Source: Lactobacillus mulieris (GTDB lineage: Bacteria; Bacillota; Bacilli; Lactobacillales; Lactobacillaceae). From it: a stretch of 64,000 nt of DNA. A program made the position numbers and the translations under genes. The notes below the pieces were generated by a model. The model was given only the letters and a program-made list of their open reading frames with translations, ran no database searches and was not told the origin of the DNA. Numbering within the stretch: the first letter of the stretch is position 1; each line of letters begins with the position of its first letter. Shown in pieces: positions 26,650 to 36,745 of this stretch. The stretch is taken from the NCBI RefSeq assembly GCF_007095465.1, contig NZ_SDGL01000008.1:34689-98688 (forward strand), given 5' to 3'.

Positions 26650-26679
26650 TTAAGCAGTCCTTACCGGACTGCTTTTTTC
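26650..26679 (+). terminator. Intrinsic terminator after rpmE2
   Basis: AAGCAGTCC and CGGACTGCTT form a strong stem with a TTAC-type loop and six T. Confidence 0.9.
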
Positions 26680-26732
26680 TTGCAAATTCGACTTTATAAG
26701 ACATTATATTTATAAATTTAGAGGTTTTTAGT

Positions 26733-28100
26733 ATGAAAATGCAACTTGCGGAAATCGCCAAGGCGCTTGATACAACAATTGAAGGTAATAGTGATCCTGT
26801 TATTAGTTCAGTTGCTTTTGATTCTCGAAAAATTAATGAAAATGCATTGTTTGTACCTTTAAAGGGGGAACGTGATGGACATGATTTTATTAATTCTGCC
26901 ATCGCTAATGGTGCAGTAGCCACTTTATGGGAAAAAGGCCACCCTAATAAGCCTGATAACTTCCCAGTGGTTGAAGTAGATGATACTTTAGCAGCAATGC
27001 AAGAGTTAGCAAAATATTATCTTAATAAGGTAAATCCAGCTGTTGTTGGTATTACTGGTTCAAATGGTAAGACAACAACTAAAGATATGGTTGCAGCTGT
27101 CTTGTCTAAGCGTTTTAATGTGCATAAGACTCAAGCCAATTTTAATAATGAAATTGGTGTGCCAATGACGATTTTAGAAATGAAGCCAACTACTGAAATT
27201 TTAGTGCTTGAAATGGGGATGGACCGGGCAGGTCAATTGCATCATCTTAGTTCATTGGTTAAACCGGATGTTTGTGTGATTACGATGATTGGGGAAGCTC
27301 ATATTGAGTTTTTTGGTTCACGTGATAAAATTGCCGATGCAAAAATGGAAATTACTGATTTCTTAAAAGAAGACGGTGAGTTTATTTACAATGGTGATGA
27401 GCCCTTATTAAGACAAAGAGCAGAAAAGATTAGTCAGGCTAAATCTACTTTTGGATTTAATGATCAAGATACAATTTATGCGTTAGAATTTAAGAGCTAT
27501 ATGCATCATGCATCTTTTGTAACTAGTTCCTCAGAGCAAAAATTTTCGATTCCGATGATTGGTAAACACAATGTTTCAAATGCAATGGCTGCGATTTGTG
27601 TTGGACATCATTTTGGAGAAACTGATGATGAAATTGCTGCTAGTTTATCAAACTTTACACCAACTGCTAATAGAATGCAGTGGCGCAAAGGGGATGTTGG
27701 TGAAGATATTATGGATGACATCTATAATTCTAATCCCACAGCAGCTAAGGCGGTTTTGACAAGTTTTGGACAAGTAGAAGTTCCTGAAGGCGGAAGAAGA
27801 ATTGCTGTTTTAGGTGATATGCTTGAATTAGGTTCGGCTTCTGCAGCTCTTCATGCTTCTCTTGCTGAAAAACTTGATCCATTGGTAATTAATGAAGTTT
27901 ACTTGTATGGACCTGAAATGAAGAATTTGGAAGAAGCAATTAAGGATAAATATGCACCAGCTTCATTACATTATTATCCACAAGATAAGATGGAACGAAT
28001 GATTGATGATCTTAAAAATGATATTCATTCCAATGATATTGTCATGCTCAAAGCTTCTCACGGCATGCATTTAGATAAAGTTTTAGAAAGATTACTTTAG
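26733..28100 (+). CDS. murF: UDP-N-acetylmuramoyl-tripeptide--D-alanyl-D-alanine ligase
   Basis: Adds D-Ala-D-Ala to the UDP-MurNAc tripeptide in the cytoplasm, the last soluble precursor step. The protein is 455 aa. The N-terminal domain has SSVAFDSRKI, the central ATPase domain has the P-loop GSNGKTTTK at 109-117 and NFNNEIGVP, and the C-terminal domain has DDIYNSNPTA and GDMLELG. All are Mur ligase MurF landmarks. Ten nt separate it from cshA downstream; the murF-cshA-acpS-alr order is standard in lactobacilli and links wall precursor supply (with Alr) in one region. Confidence 0.96.
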   Translation: MKMQLAEIAKALDTTIEGNSDPVISSVAFDSRKINENALFVPLKGERDGHDFINSAIANGAVATLWEKGHPNKPDNFPVVEVDDTLAAMQELAKYYLNKVNPAVVGITGSNGKTTTKDMVAAVLSKRFNVHKTQANFNNEIGVPMTILEMKPTTEILVLEMGMDRAGQLHHLSSLVKPDVCVITMIGEAHIEFFGSRDKIADAKMEITDFLKEDGEFIYNGDEPLLRQRAEKISQAKSTFGFNDQDTIYALEFKSYMHHASFVTSSSEQKFSIPMIGKHNVSNAMAAICVGHHFGETDDEIAASLSNFTPTANRMQWRKGDVGEDIMDDIYNSNPTAAKAVLTSFGQVEVPEGGRRIAVLGDMLELGSASAALHASLAEKLDPLVINEVYLYGPEMKNLEEAIKDKYAPASLHYYPQDKMERMIDDLKNDIHSNDIVMLKASHGMHLDKVLERLL

Positions 28101-28110
28101 GAGAGTTTTA

Positions 28111-29565
28111 GTGAAATTTACAGAATTAGGCTTAAATGATGCTTTGTTAAAAGCAATTAAACGTAGTGGTTTTGAAGAGGCAACTCCAATTCAAGAAAAG
28201 ACAATTCCATTAGCTTTAGCTGGCAAAGATGTAATCGGGCAAGCTCAAACGGGAACTGGTAAAACTGCTGCTTTTGGTTTGCCAATTTTGCAAAAAATTA
28301 ACAATAAAGAACATTTTATTCAAGCTTTGGTTATTGAGCCAACTCGAGAATTAGCAATTCAAACTCAGGAAGAATTATATCGCCTAGGACGTGATGAAAA
28401 GGCGAAAGTTCAAGTTGTTTATGGTGGTGCTGATATTAGTCGCCAAATTCGTGCTTTGAAGCAAACTCCCGCTATTTTAGTGGGGACTCCTGGGCGAATT
28501 TTAGATCACTTAAAGAGAAAAACAGTTAAATTAGATAAAATTAAAACAGTTGTTTTGGATGAAGCTGATGAAATGCTAGATATGGGCTTTATCCAAGATA
28601 TTGAAAGCATTTTGGATTTTGCCCAAAATCGTGAACATACACTTTTATTCAGTGCAACAATGCCTAAGCCAATTTTGAGAATTGGTGAAAAGTTTATGAA
28701 GGAGCCAGAAATTGTTCAAATCAAGTCTAAAGAATTAACTGCTGATTTGATTGATCAATATTTTGTTCGGGCAAAAGAAGCAGAAAAATTTGATATTATG
28801 TGTCGTTTAATCGACGTTCAAGCTCCTGATTTGGCGGTTGTTTTTGGACGAACTAAAAGAAGAGTAGATGAATTAACTCGAGGTTTAGTTGCTCGTGGCT
28901 ATAATGCGGCTGGTATCCACGGAGATTTGTCACAAGCCAAAAGAATGAGTGTATTAAAACGATTTAAGAATGGAAAATTAGATATTCTAGTTGCAACTGA
29001 CGTTGCAGCTCGTGGTCTTGATATTTCAGGAGTAACTCATGTTTATAACTATGATATTCCACAAGATCCAGATTCTTATGTTCACCGAATTGGTAGAACA
29101 GGACGTGCGGGTAAAAATGGTATCTCTGTAACTTTCGTTACCCCAAATGAAATTGGTTATATGAGAACTATTGAAAACTTGACTAAAAAGAAGATGTCAC
29201 CGCTTCGTCCACCAACAAATGATCAAGCACTTCAAGGTCAATTAGCAATTGCCCACAAGCAAATCGAAGACTTACTCAAGGCTGATTTAACTAAATATAC
29301 TGAAGAAGCAAGTGAATTATTAGATAATTATTCAGCAGTAGATTTAGTAGCGGCATTTTTGAAGAATTTATCTAAAGATGCAGATGAAATTAAGGTTAAG
29401 ATTACACCTGAAAAGCCATTGCCGTATAAGGGAAATGATCGTCGGCGTGGTCATCGCAATAATTTCAAGCATGGTGGCGATCGCAATGAAAGACGGCATC
29501 GCAAGAGTAATGTTCGACGCGGTAAGCACGATTTTGTAATAAAAAACAAGAAAGATCATAAATAA
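28111..29565 (+). CDS. cshA: DEAD-box RNA helicase
   Basis: An ATP-dependent RNA helicase of the CshA type, acting in mRNA decay, ribosome assembly and cold growth. The protein is 484 aa with a GTG start and GGAG upstream. Motifs in order: Q motif (TPIQEKTIP), motif I AQTGTGKT at 45-52, PTRELAI, TPGRILDH, DEAD at 150-153, SATMP, and motif VI HRIGRTGRAG. The last about 50 residues are Arg/His/Lys-rich (RRRGHRNN and NERRHRKSN), an RNA-binding tail typical of CshA. It is read through from murF and followed by a terminator. Confidence 0.95.
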   Translation: MKFTELGLNDALLKAIKRSGFEEATPIQEKTIPLALAGKDVIGQAQTGTGKTAAFGLPILQKINNKEHFIQALVIEPTRELAIQTQEELYRLGRDEKAKVQVVYGGADISRQIRALKQTPAILVGTPGRILDHLKRKTVKLDKIKTVVLDEADEMLDMGFIQDIESILDFAQNREHTLLFSATMPKPILRIGEKFMKEPEIVQIKSKELTADLIDQYFVRAKEAEKFDIMCRLIDVQAPDLAVVFGRTKRRVDELTRGLVARGYNAAGIHGDLSQAKRMSVLKRFKNGKLDILVATDVAARGLDISGVTHVYNYDIPQDPDSYVHRIGRTGRAGKNGISVTFVTPNEIGYMRTIENLTKKKMSPLRPPTNDQALQGQLAIAHKQIEDLLKADLTKYTEEASELLDNYSAVDLVAAFLKNLSKDADEIKVKITPEKPLPYKGNDRRRGHRNNFKHGGDRNERRHRKSNVRRGKHDFVIKNKKDHK

Positions 29566-29573
29566 TTAAAATT

Positions 29574-29608
29574 TTGGCTCAAATTGTAATATTTGGGCCA
29601 TTTTTTGT
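29574..29608 (+). terminator. Intrinsic terminator after cshA
   Basis: TGGCTCAAA and TTTGGGCCA pair (with one G-U) around TTGTAATA and run into six T. A TATAAT-like box (GTATAAT) directly downstream probably starts the acpS-alr transcript, so terminator and promoter are interlaced. Confidence 0.75.
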
Positions 29609-29635
29609 ATAATAAACCACAAAGAAGGTGGCAAA

Positions 29636-30073
29636 ATGTTTCATAGTATTGGGTCAGATATTACCCACTTGAGTCGCTTTGAAAAAATGGCCAAGCGAGA
29701 TTTATTTGCAAAGAAAGTTTTAACACCAAAGGAATTTCAAATTTATCAAGCTTTAAAAGGAAGAAGACAACTAGAATTTTTAGCTGGACGTTTTTCTGTT
29801 AAGGAATCTTTTTCTAAGGCCTGGGGGACAGGTTTAGGAGAAGTAGGATTTCAAGATGTTGAAACCTTAAATGCACCAAATGGCAGGCCCATTACCACAA
29901 GCACTTTGTATGATGGTCGAATATTGGTTACTATTAGCCATGATTTAGATACATGCATCACTTTCGTAGAATTGGAGGATTATAAATGGTACCAGCAATT
30001 CATCGGCCAGCTGAAGTCGAAGTTGACCTACTTGCGATTAAAAAGAATTTACAAGCGGAAAAAGCACATTTAA
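29636..30073 (+). CDS. acpS: Holo-[acyl-carrier-protein] synthase, with C-terminal extension
   Basis: Transfers 4'-phosphopantetheine from CoA to acyl carrier protein, activating fatty-acid synthesis. The metal ligands are Asp8 (GSDIT) and Glu57 in [25 protein letters not shown] is the C-terminal core strand. AAGAAGGTG precedes the ATG. Family members usually end near the FVELE position (about 118-120 aa); here the frame continues about 28 basic residues to 145 aa, reading 88 nt into alr in another frame. The core is intact, so activity is expected; the tail may be neutral. Confidence 0.92.
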   Translation: MFHSIGSDITHLSRFEKMAKRDLFAKKVLTPKEFQIYQALKGRRQLEFLAGRFSVKESFSKAWGTGLGEVGFQDVETLNAPNGRPITTSTLYDGRILVTISHDLDTCITFVELEDYKWYQQFIGQLKSKLTYLRLKRIYKRKKHI

Positions 30074-31113
30074 AACCAGGACAAAAATTATTTGCTGTTG
30101 TAAAGGCAAATGCTTACGGGCATGGTGCTGTAAAAGTTGCCAAAATGGCAGCAAGAAATGGTGCAGATGGCTTTTGTGTTGCTGTGCTAGATGAAGCATT
30201 TGAATTACGGGATGCAAGTATTGTAGACCCTATTTTAGTTTTAGGAGTAACTCCTGCTAATGAAGCTTGCATTGCTGCGGCTCATAATATTTCTTTGACA
30301 GCCCCTAGTTTAGAATGGCTCAAGGCAGCTGATATGGCATTAGCTAAAAAAGATATGGTTTTAAAAATTCATTTAGCGATTGATTCAGGTATGGGAAGAA
30401 TTGGCTTTAGTGAAGATCAAGAATTTATTGCTGCCAATGAATTTTTACGCAATAGCACTCATTTCATTGTTGAAGGTATGTTTACACATTTTGCGAGTGC
30501 AGACAGTGCAGATAGTAGCTATTTTGATTATCAAGTTAAGCGATTCAATCATTTGAAAAATTTATTATCAATTAAGCCTAAATGGATTCATGTCGCTAAT
30601 ACAGCTTCTAGCATCTTTGATAAGCAAATTCATTCAGATATTGTTCGTTTTGGAATTGGATTATATGGGTTAAATCCATCATCTAATCCAGCTAGTCCTG
30701 ATTTAGAAAGTAAAATTACCTTAAAGCCAGCTTTATCCTTAGTTAGTGAATTATCATTTGTAAAAAAAGTTCACTCTGGTTATGGAATTGGTTATGGTTC
30801 AACTTATGTGGCTGATAGTGATCAATGGATAGGAACGGTGCCAGTAGGTTATGCAGATGGAATTATTCGAAAATTGAGTGGCTTTAAAATTAAAGTTGGG
30901 GACAATTTCTGCCCAATTGTGGGAAGAATCTGTATGGACCAGTTGATGGTATTATTACCAGAAAAAATGCCAGTTGGAACTAAAGTAGTTATATATTCTA
31001 ATAAGACAGAAGATCCTAATTCAATAAAAAAAGCGGCAGACTATGTTGATACAATTCATTATGAATTAGCTTGTTTATTAAGTGATCGACTACCTCGAAT
31101 TTATCATGAATAA
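29986..31113 (+). CDS. alr: Alanine racemase
   Basis: A PLP enzyme interconverting L- and D-alanine for peptidoglycan (and teichoic acid) synthesis; 375 aa. The PLP lysine is Lys40 in [11 protein letters not shown]. Also visible are [18 protein letters not shown], the catalytic Tyr loop [10 protein letters not shown] and RICMDQL. The start is ATG 29986 with GGAGG 7-8 nt upstream, inside the acpS frame, giving an 88-nt overlap. D-Ala made here feeds the D-Ala-D-Ala used by MurF nearby. A bidirectional terminator follows. Confidence 0.96.
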   Translation: MVPAIHRPAEVEVDLLAIKKNLQAEKAHLKPGQKLFAVVKANAYGHGAVKVAKMAARNGADGFCVAVLDEAFELRDASIVDPILVLGVTPANEACIAAAHNISLTAPSLEWLKAADMALAKKDMVLKIHLAIDSGMGRIGFSEDQEFIAANEFLRNSTHFIVEGMFTHFASADSADSSYFDYQVKRFNHLKNLLSIKPKWIHVANTASSIFDKQIHSDIVRFGIGLYGLNPSSNPASPDLESKITLKPALSLVSELSFVKKVHSGYGIGYGSTYVADSDQWIGTVPVGYADGIIRKLSGFKIKVGDNFCPIVGRICMDQLMVLLPEKMPVGTKVVIYSNKTEDPNSIKKAADYVDTIHYELACLLSDRLPRIYHE

Positions 31114-31149
31114 AAAAAGTAGCTATCATTAGGATAGCTACTTTTTTTA
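31112..31149. terminator. Bidirectional terminator between alr and the CBS protein
   Basis: AAAAAAGTAGCTATC and GATAGCTACTTTTTT form a long perfect stem with an ATTAG loop; A and T runs flank it on both sides. Confidence 0.9.
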
Positions 31150-31155
31150 TTTAAC

Positions 31156-31842
31156 TTAAAGAGTAAATTGATCAGGGTCCTCATCTTTTCTGATAGTTGT
31201 TCCAGTTTGTAAATCTTCAATTTCTGCAACAACATAGCCCTTCTTTTCAAGCTTTTCAACAATAGTCTTGAGCGTTTCTTCTGATACACCTGCTGGTAAA
31301 GTGAATAAAGTTCTCCGAACATAGTCACTTGCCCCTAAATTACCATCTAAAGTAATAACACTTGCTAAATTAGTGTACTTAGAAATAATTTTTGACATTT
31401 TAATCAAGTTACCGCGTTCATTATCAGATAATACAGTCAATACAAATGAACTAGATTTAAGATTCCAAGCATCTGATAACATGCTCAATAAACGATTGTG
31501 AGTCAAAATACCATAAAACTTGTTATCTTCATCTAAGACAGCAATATAAGGTAAATCCTTAATATTGAAGAAAACTTTGAAAAATGGTGAATCAACTTTA
31601 ATAGTTTTAGTTGCATTCTTCAATAAGTGGGTAACTGGTAAAGACATGTCGCCACCTTGTGATTTATGGCGATAAATGTGCATCTTGTAGATGTTACCAC
31701 GGAAAATGGTGCCACTGTCATCTAAAATTGGTACACAACGATAGCCAGAATCTTCAAGAATTTTAAGTGCTTCTTCTAAAGTTGCTTTCTCATTAACAGT
31801 GGTTAAGTAATCTTTTTTGTAAACTAAAGATTTAATGAGCAT
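31156..31842 (-). CDS. CBS-pair/ACT domain protein, c-di-AMP receptor-like (CbpA type)
   Basis: A 228-aa cytoplasmic protein with two CBS motifs (about 8-60 and 75-130: KATLEEALKILEDSGYRCVPILDD and YIAVLDEDNKFYGILTHNRLL) and a C-terminal ACT-like domain (about 140-210, with VLSDNERGNLIKMSKIISKY). CBS plus ACT architecture matches Listeria CbpA, a cyclic-di-AMP binding protein; nucleotide binding here is inference. The longer frame starts at ATG 31860, but that ATG lies within the GGATGGAGG ribosome site of the ATG at 31842, which is preferred. Monocistronic, convergent to alr. Confidence 0.78.
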   Translation of the reverse strand: MLIKSLVYKKDYLTTVNEKATLEEALKILEDSGYRCVPILDDSGTIFRGNIYKMHIYRHKSQGGDMSLPVTHLLKNATKTIKVDSPFFKVFFNIKDLPYIAVLDEDNKFYGILTHNRLLSMLSDAWNLKSSSFVLTVLSDNERGNLIKMSKIISKYTNLASVITLDGNLGASDYVRRTLFTLPAGVSEETLKTIVEKLEKKGYVVAEIEDLQTGTTIRKDEDPDQFTL

Positions 31843-32011
31843 GTAGCTGCCTCCATCCATTGAAAGTTATATAAATTAATTGTATCATACGCTCTTTTAA
31901 AATTAAATAAAAATTAGATAGTTAAAATAGAAAATATGCAAGACTTTGGGAATACAATCGTCTTTATGCTAAAATTAATAAGAACTAACTAGAGGAGTTA
32001 TTAGTAAAATT

Positions 32012-32569
32012 ATGAAATTAATTGCTGGACTAGGTAATCCTGGAAAAAAATATGATAAAACCAAGCACAATACCGGTTTTATGTGTTTAGATAACTATAT
32101 GGCTAAAAATAATCTTAGCTTAAATCAGAACAAATTCGAGGGCCTTTTTACTAAAGAAAAAATTGCTGGTAAAGATGTTATTCTACTTGAACCACAAACC
32201 TATATGAATGAATCTGGGCGTTCAATTAGACAAGTAGCGAATTTCTTTAAAATCGATCCAAGTGATATTTTGATTATTCAAGATGATATGGACATGCCTA
32301 TTGGCAAAATTCGAATAAGAGCCAATGGTAAAAGTGGCGGTCATAACGGAATTAAGTCAATCATTCGTGATTTAGGCACTGAAAAGTTTAATCGCTTAAA
32401 AATTGGTATCCGCCATCCTGAAAACACTACCGTTGTTTCTTGGGTTTTGACTCCCTTTAATAATGAACAACAAAAATTAATGGATGCAGCTTTTTCTACT
32501 AGTGAAGATATTTTGACTGATTTCATTAGTGGAAAAGATGCTGGTTATTTGATGAACAAGTATAATTAA
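32012..32569 (+). CDS. pth: Peptidyl-tRNA hydrolase
   Basis: Recycles tRNA from dropped-off peptidyl-tRNA; 185 aa, the usual size. The family landmarks are GLGNPGKKYDKTKHNTGF (with catalytic His near residue 20), QTYMNESGRS, QDDMDMPIGKIRIR and KSGGHNGIKSI. A GAGGAG site lies about 14 nt upstream of the ATG. Its stop codon overlaps the mfd start by 1 nt, beginning the long pth-mfd-rqcP-divIC-S1-tilS run found throughout Firmicutes. Confidence 0.96.
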   Translation: MKLIAGLGNPGKKYDKTKHNTGFMCLDNYMAKNNLSLNQNKFEGLFTKEKIAGKDVILLEPQTYMNESGRSIRQVANFFKIDPSDILIIQDDMDMPIGKIRIRANGKSGGHNGIKSIIRDLGTEKFNRLKIGIRHPENTTVVSWVLTPFNNEQQKLMDAAFSTSEDILTDFISGKDAGYLMNKYN

Positions 32570-35500
32570 TGATGAAACTAACTGAGATTGTCGCCCAAGA
32601 TAAAGAATTGGGCGCTTTTTTGATAAATACAAATAAAAATAACAAATCGCTTTTAACAGGTATAAATGAACGAAATTTACCACTTATTTTACTTGAATTA
32701 TTAAAGCAAAATAATACGCTTTTAATTATTGAAGAAAATGAAAATAAGGCCCAAAGATTAGTTGATAACTTGGCGCCTCTTTTACCTGAAGAAAAAGTAC
32801 AATATTTTGCAGTAGATAGTACATTAGCTACTCAAAGAGCTACTGCTTCACCGGATGAATTAGCTCAACGAATTAAAGCTCTTCATTTGCTATTAAGTGA
32901 AGAAAATGGCATTGTTGTTACAACGGCACAAGGATTAGAATACCAACTTAATTCTAAAGATAGTTATACAAAGAGTAACAAGCTAATAAAAGTTGGCCAA
33001 GAATATGATTTAAAACAGATGAATAGTTGGCTTGTGGCAAGTGGTTACCGTAAAGAAGCCCTGGTTGCTAAACCTGGAGAATTTGCAGTGCGTGGAGATA
33101 TTTTAGATATTTATCCATTAGATCAAGCTTTGCCTGTTAGAATAGAGTTCTTTGGGGATGAAGTAGATACTGTTAAAAGTTTTGATGTAAATACTCAAAA
33201 AAGTATTTCTGAAAAAGACCAGATTAATGTTTTACCAGCAAGTGATCGAATTTTTGAATCTGCTAATTTGAAAAAGGCTCATAACTTAATCAAGGATGAG
33301 ATTAAGGAAAGTCTAAATCCTAAAGCAGCTGAGCAAAATTTTGCGCAAGTGCTTGATGAGCTATCCCAAGGAAACTTGCCAGATAATTATGCTTTCTTAG
33401 TTGATTATTTACTTCCTAAAAGTTGCAGCCTACTCTCCTATTTGCCAGAAAATGGATTGGTAGTTTTCAATGATTGGCCAGCAATAAAAAAGACTGATGG
33501 TGAAATAGCTGCTCAGAATGCATCCTTTATTAGTGATGAAATTAAGGCCGGGTTAATGTTAAATAGCCAAAAGTTGCGGTTAAATTTAACTACTGTTTTA
33601 AGGCAAAGCAAACATAACCGTTTATACTTATCGTTGTTTCAAAAAGGAATGGGACAATTAAGGTTTGATGACTTCTTTAATTGGCCATGCAGAGAACCTG
33701 AACAATTTTTTAGCCAGATGCCCCTTATTAAGTCTGAATTAAATAAGTATCAAAAACAAGGCTATACAGTAATCTTACAAGCAGATAATGAAAAACGGAG
33801 CAAACAAATCCAAAGTAATTTAATAGATTTTGATTTAAATTTGCCAATTGTTGCTAAAGATAAATTAGTTGAGCATAAGCTTCAAATTACAGTTGGTCAA
33901 TTTAATCAAGGCTTTTATTTACCGCAGCTTCAACTGCTTTATCTAACAGAACGCGAATTATTTAATAAACAAGTTCATAAAAAGCGTAAAATTCTTAATT
34001 TGGAAAATGCTCAACGCTTACGTAATTATAATGACTTAAAGCCAGGAGATTATGTTGTTCATGTAAATCATGGGATTGGGCGCTTTGAAGGAATTAAGAC
34101 TTTAGATGTTGATGGACAAAAGCGTGACTATATAACTATTACTTATCAGGGGCATGACCAATTGTTTGTGCCAGCTGATCAACTATCTTTAGTTCAAAAA
34201 TACGTAGGCTCAGAAGGACATCGTCCCAAGGTTAATAAGTTGGGTGGAAGCCAATGGGCTAAAACTAAACGCTCAGTTCAAAGCAAAGTAGAAGATATTG
34301 CAGATGATTTGATTAAGCTATATGCTGCTAGAGAAAGTGAAAAAGGATATGCTTTTTCTAAAGATAATGACTTGCAAAAAGAATTTGAAGATGCATTTCC
34401 TTATGTTGAAACACCAGATCAATTACGTTCAAGTAATGAGATTAAAGCAGATATGGAAAAGTCAAAAGCCATGGACCGTCTGCTAGTTGGTGATGTTGGA
34501 TTTGGAAAAACAGAAGTGGCTATTAGAGCTGCATTCAAAGCAATCCAAGATAATAAGCAAGTAGCCTTTTTAGTTCCGACAACAATTTTAGCTCAGCAAC
34601 ATTTTGATAATATTTCAGATCGTTTTAAAGATTTTCCAGTTAATGTTGCTCTTTTATCTCGTTTCCAAAGTAATACTGAAGTTAAAGACATTCTAGAAGG
34701 TTTAAAAGATGGCAAAATTGACTTGGTGGTAGGAACTCATAGAATTTTATCTAAAGATGTTGAATTTAAAGATTTAGGTTTGCTGATCATTGATGAAGAA
34801 CAACGCTTTGGTGTAAAGCATAAAGAACGGCTAAAAGAGCTGAAAAATAATGTAGATGTATTAACTTTAACTGCGACTCCAATTCCTAGAACTTTACATA
34901 TGTCTATGGTTGGGGTTCGTGATCTATCAGTGATGGAAACTCCGCCTGTCAATCGCTATCCAATTCAAACTTATGTAATGGAACAATTGCCAAGCGTTAT
35001 TCGTGAAGCATGTCTACGAGAGATGGCACGTGATGGTCAAATCTTTTATCTGCATAATCGAATTGGCGATATTGATGAAACAGTTGAGCATTTACAGCAA
35101 CTTATACCAGAAGCCAAAATTGAAGCAATTCATGGGCGAATGAGTGAAAATCAAATGTCGGATATCTTATATCGTTTTTTGCATAAACAATTTGATATTT
35201 TAGTGACGACTACGATTATTGAAACTGGAATTGATATGCCCAATGTTAATACCTTGATTATTGAGGATGCAGATCACTATGGATTAAGCCAACTTTATCA
35301 ACTACGTGGAAGAATTGGAAGAAGCGCCCGTTTAGCGTATGCTTATTTTTTATATCAACCTAATAAAGTGTTGACTGAGGTTGGAGAAAAGCGGCTTGAA
35401 GCAATTCGTGATTTTACAGAATTAGGTAGTGGCTTTAAGATTGCAATGCGAGATTTATCGATTCGTGGTGCAGGTAATATGTTAGGGCAGCAACAACATG

Positions 35501-36057
35501 GCTTTATAGATAGTGTTGGTTATGACTTATATGCTCAAATGCTTGATGATGCAATTAAGGCAAGAAAAGGTGGGCATAAACTGGCCAAAACCAATTCTGA
35601 AATTGATTTAGGCGTTGAAGCTTATATCCCAGATACTTACATTAGTGACCAACAACAAAAAATTGAATTTTATAAGAAAATCAAAGTTATTAGTTCTGAA
35701 GATGAATTAAATAGTATTGAAGATGAGCTTTTGGACCGCTTTGGCGATTATCCAGTTGCTACTGAAAATTTATTGGCTATTGCTAAAATAAAGTATTTAG
35801 CTGATTTAGCCGGAGTTTTAGAAATTCGTTATACAAAAGACAAATTAAAAGTTGAATTTAATCAGGCAAGTAGTAAACATTTGCAAGGCCCTAATATTTT
35901 TAAAGCTTTAGAACATGTTAATATGAAAGCATCAGTTGCTTTAACTGAGCAACAACATTTAACTGTTTTATTAGTTAAGGGGGCTATGAAGCGGAGAGTT
36001 TTATTTAATGAATTAGAAACTTTTCTAACTGATGCCGGCAAATTAGTAGATAAATAA
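32569..36057 (+). CDS. mfd: Transcription-repair coupling factor
   Basis: A 1162-aa SF2 DNA translocase that removes stalled RNA polymerase from lesions and recruits UvrA. The N-terminal UvrB-like region includes VRGDILDIYPL. The RNAP-interaction domain has GDYVVHVNHGIGRFEGI (about 490-510). The helicase core has Walker A GDVGFGKTE at 641-649 and the DEEQ box (DEEQRFGVKHKE). TATPIPRTLHMSM and the TRG motif region (RGRIGRS) follow. It starts at an ATG overlapping the pth stop; a second in-frame ATG directly follows and may be the true first codon. Confidence 0.96.
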   Translation: MMKLTEIVAQDKELGAFLINTNKNNKSLLTGINERNLPLILLELLKQNNTLLIIEENENKAQRLVDNLAPLLPEEKVQYFAVDSTLATQRATASPDELAQRIKALHLLLSEENGIVVTTAQGLEYQLNSKDSYTKSNKLIKVGQEYDLKQMNSWLVASGYRKEALVAKPGEFAVRGDILDIYPLDQALPVRIEFFGDEVDTVKSFDVNTQKSISEKDQINVLPASDRIFESANLKKAHNLIKDEIKESLNPKAAEQNFAQVLDELSQGNLPDNYAFLVDYLLPKSCSLLSYLPENGLVVFNDWPAIKKTDGEIAAQNASFISDEIKAGLMLNSQKLRLNLTTVLRQSKHNRLYLSLFQKGMGQLRFDDFFNWPCREPEQFFSQMPLIKSELNKYQKQGYTVILQADNEKRSKQIQSNLIDFDLNLPIVAKDKLVEHKLQITVGQFNQGFYLPQLQLLYLTERELFNKQVHKKRKILNLENAQRLRNYNDLKPGDYVVHVNHGIGRFEGIKTLDVDGQKRDYITITYQGHDQLFVPADQLSLVQKYVGSEGHRPKVNKLGGSQWAKTKRSVQSKVEDIADDLIKLYAARESEKGYAFSKDNDLQKEFEDAFPYVETPDQLRSSNEIKADMEKSKAMDRLLVGDVGFGKTEVAIRAAFKAIQDNKQVAFLVPTTILAQQHFDNISDRFKDFPVNVALLSRFQSNTEVKDILEGLKDGKIDLVVGTHRILSKDVEFKDLGLLIIDEEQRFGVKHKERLKELKNNVDVLTLTATPIPRTLHMSMVGVRDLSVMETPPVNRYPIQTYVMEQLPSVIREACLREMARDGQIFYLHNRIGDIDETVEHLQQLIPEAKIEAIHGRMSENQMSDILYRFLHKQFDILVTTTIIETGIDMPNVNTLIIEDADHYGLSQLYQLRGRIGRSARLAYAYFLYQPNKVLTEVGEKRLEAIRDFTELGSGFKIAMRDLSIRGAGNMLGQQQHGFIDSVGYDLYAQMLDDAIKARKGGHKLAKTNSEIDLGVEAYIPDTYISDQQQKIEFYKKIKVISSEDELNSIEDELLDRFGDYPVATENLLAIAKIKYLADLAGVLEIRYTKDKLKVEFNQASSKHLQGPNIFKALEHVNMKASVALTEQQHLTVLLVKGAMKRRVLFNELETFLTDAGKLVDK

Positions 36058-36068
36058 AAGGAGAAAAA

Positions 36069-36311
36069 ATGAGACTTGATAAATATTTAAAGGTTTCACG
36101 TTTAGTGAAAAGAAGAACTGTTGCTAAAGAAATGGCTGACCAAGGGAGAATTGAAGTTAATGGTCGTGTGGTTAAGTCAAGTTATGATGTTAAGCTTGAT
36201 GACATTATTAGTATTGGATATGGAAGTCGCACAGTAAAAGCGCGAGTATTGAATATCCGTGAAACTACTAAAAAGGATGAGGCTAGTGAGTTATACGAAC
36301 TGGTTGATTAA
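36069..36311 (+). CDS. rqcP: S4-domain ribosome quality-control protein RqcP
   Basis: An 80-aa S4 RNA-binding protein (YabO/RqcP) that acts with RqcH in C-terminal alanine tailing on obstructed 50S subunits. The S4 core MRLDKYLKVSRLVKRRTVAKEMA is followed by GRIEVNGRVVKSSYDVKLDD. AAAGGAG lies 5-6 nt before the ATG; 11 nt from mfd, same operon. Confidence 0.92.
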   Translation: MRLDKYLKVSRLVKRRTVAKEMADQGRIEVNGRVVKSSYDVKLDDIISIGYGSRTVKARVLNIRETTKKDEASELYELVD

Positions 36312-36377
36312 TGACTTTTATTCGGGTTCTTGTTATACTTAGCGTAGAATAGTAGTTTTGTGGATAGAGGTTAAAAA

Positions 36378-36728
36378 ATGCGGGGACCACGAATTTATGA
36401 AGCTTCTGATAAAGAGTTAGCTCAACTTAGACGAAAAAGAAAAAAAGCGACTGAAGAAGTTCATCGCAAGCGACGAGTACGATATTTAACAATCTTTGGC
36501 TTGATTTTTGTAGTTTTAGGAATTCAGTTGATTCTTAATATTACAACCACTCATCGAATTAAATCTGAGATTCAAACCAATAAAACTAGTTTAGTAGAGC
36601 AAAAAGAAACCAATCGTCGCTTAAAGATTAAGCGTAATAACTTAAAGGATCCAGATTACTTGGCGAAATATATTCGTTATAAATTTTATTACTCTAAGAA
36701 GGGTGAGCAAATTTATAATATTCCATAA
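36378..36728 (+). CDS. divIC: Cell division protein DivIC/FtsB-like septum formation initiator
   Basis: A 116-aa bitopic membrane protein. A basic cytoplasmic N-terminus (about 1-38, many Arg/Lys) is followed by one transmembrane helix (about 39-57), then an extracytoplasmic coiled coil (SEIQTNKTSLVEQKETNRRL) and the DPDYLAKYIRYKFYYSKKGE end shared by DivIC proteins. It works with FtsL and DivIB at the septum. It lies in the conserved rqcP-divIC-S1 order. Confidence 0.92.
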   Translation: MRGPRIYEASDKELAQLRRKRKKATEEVHRKRRVRYLTIFGLIFVVLGIQLILNITTTHRIKSEIQTNKTSLVEQKETNRRLKIKRNNLKDPDYLAKYIRYKFYYSKKGEQIYNIP

Positions 36729-36745
36729 GATTCAAAGGATAATCA

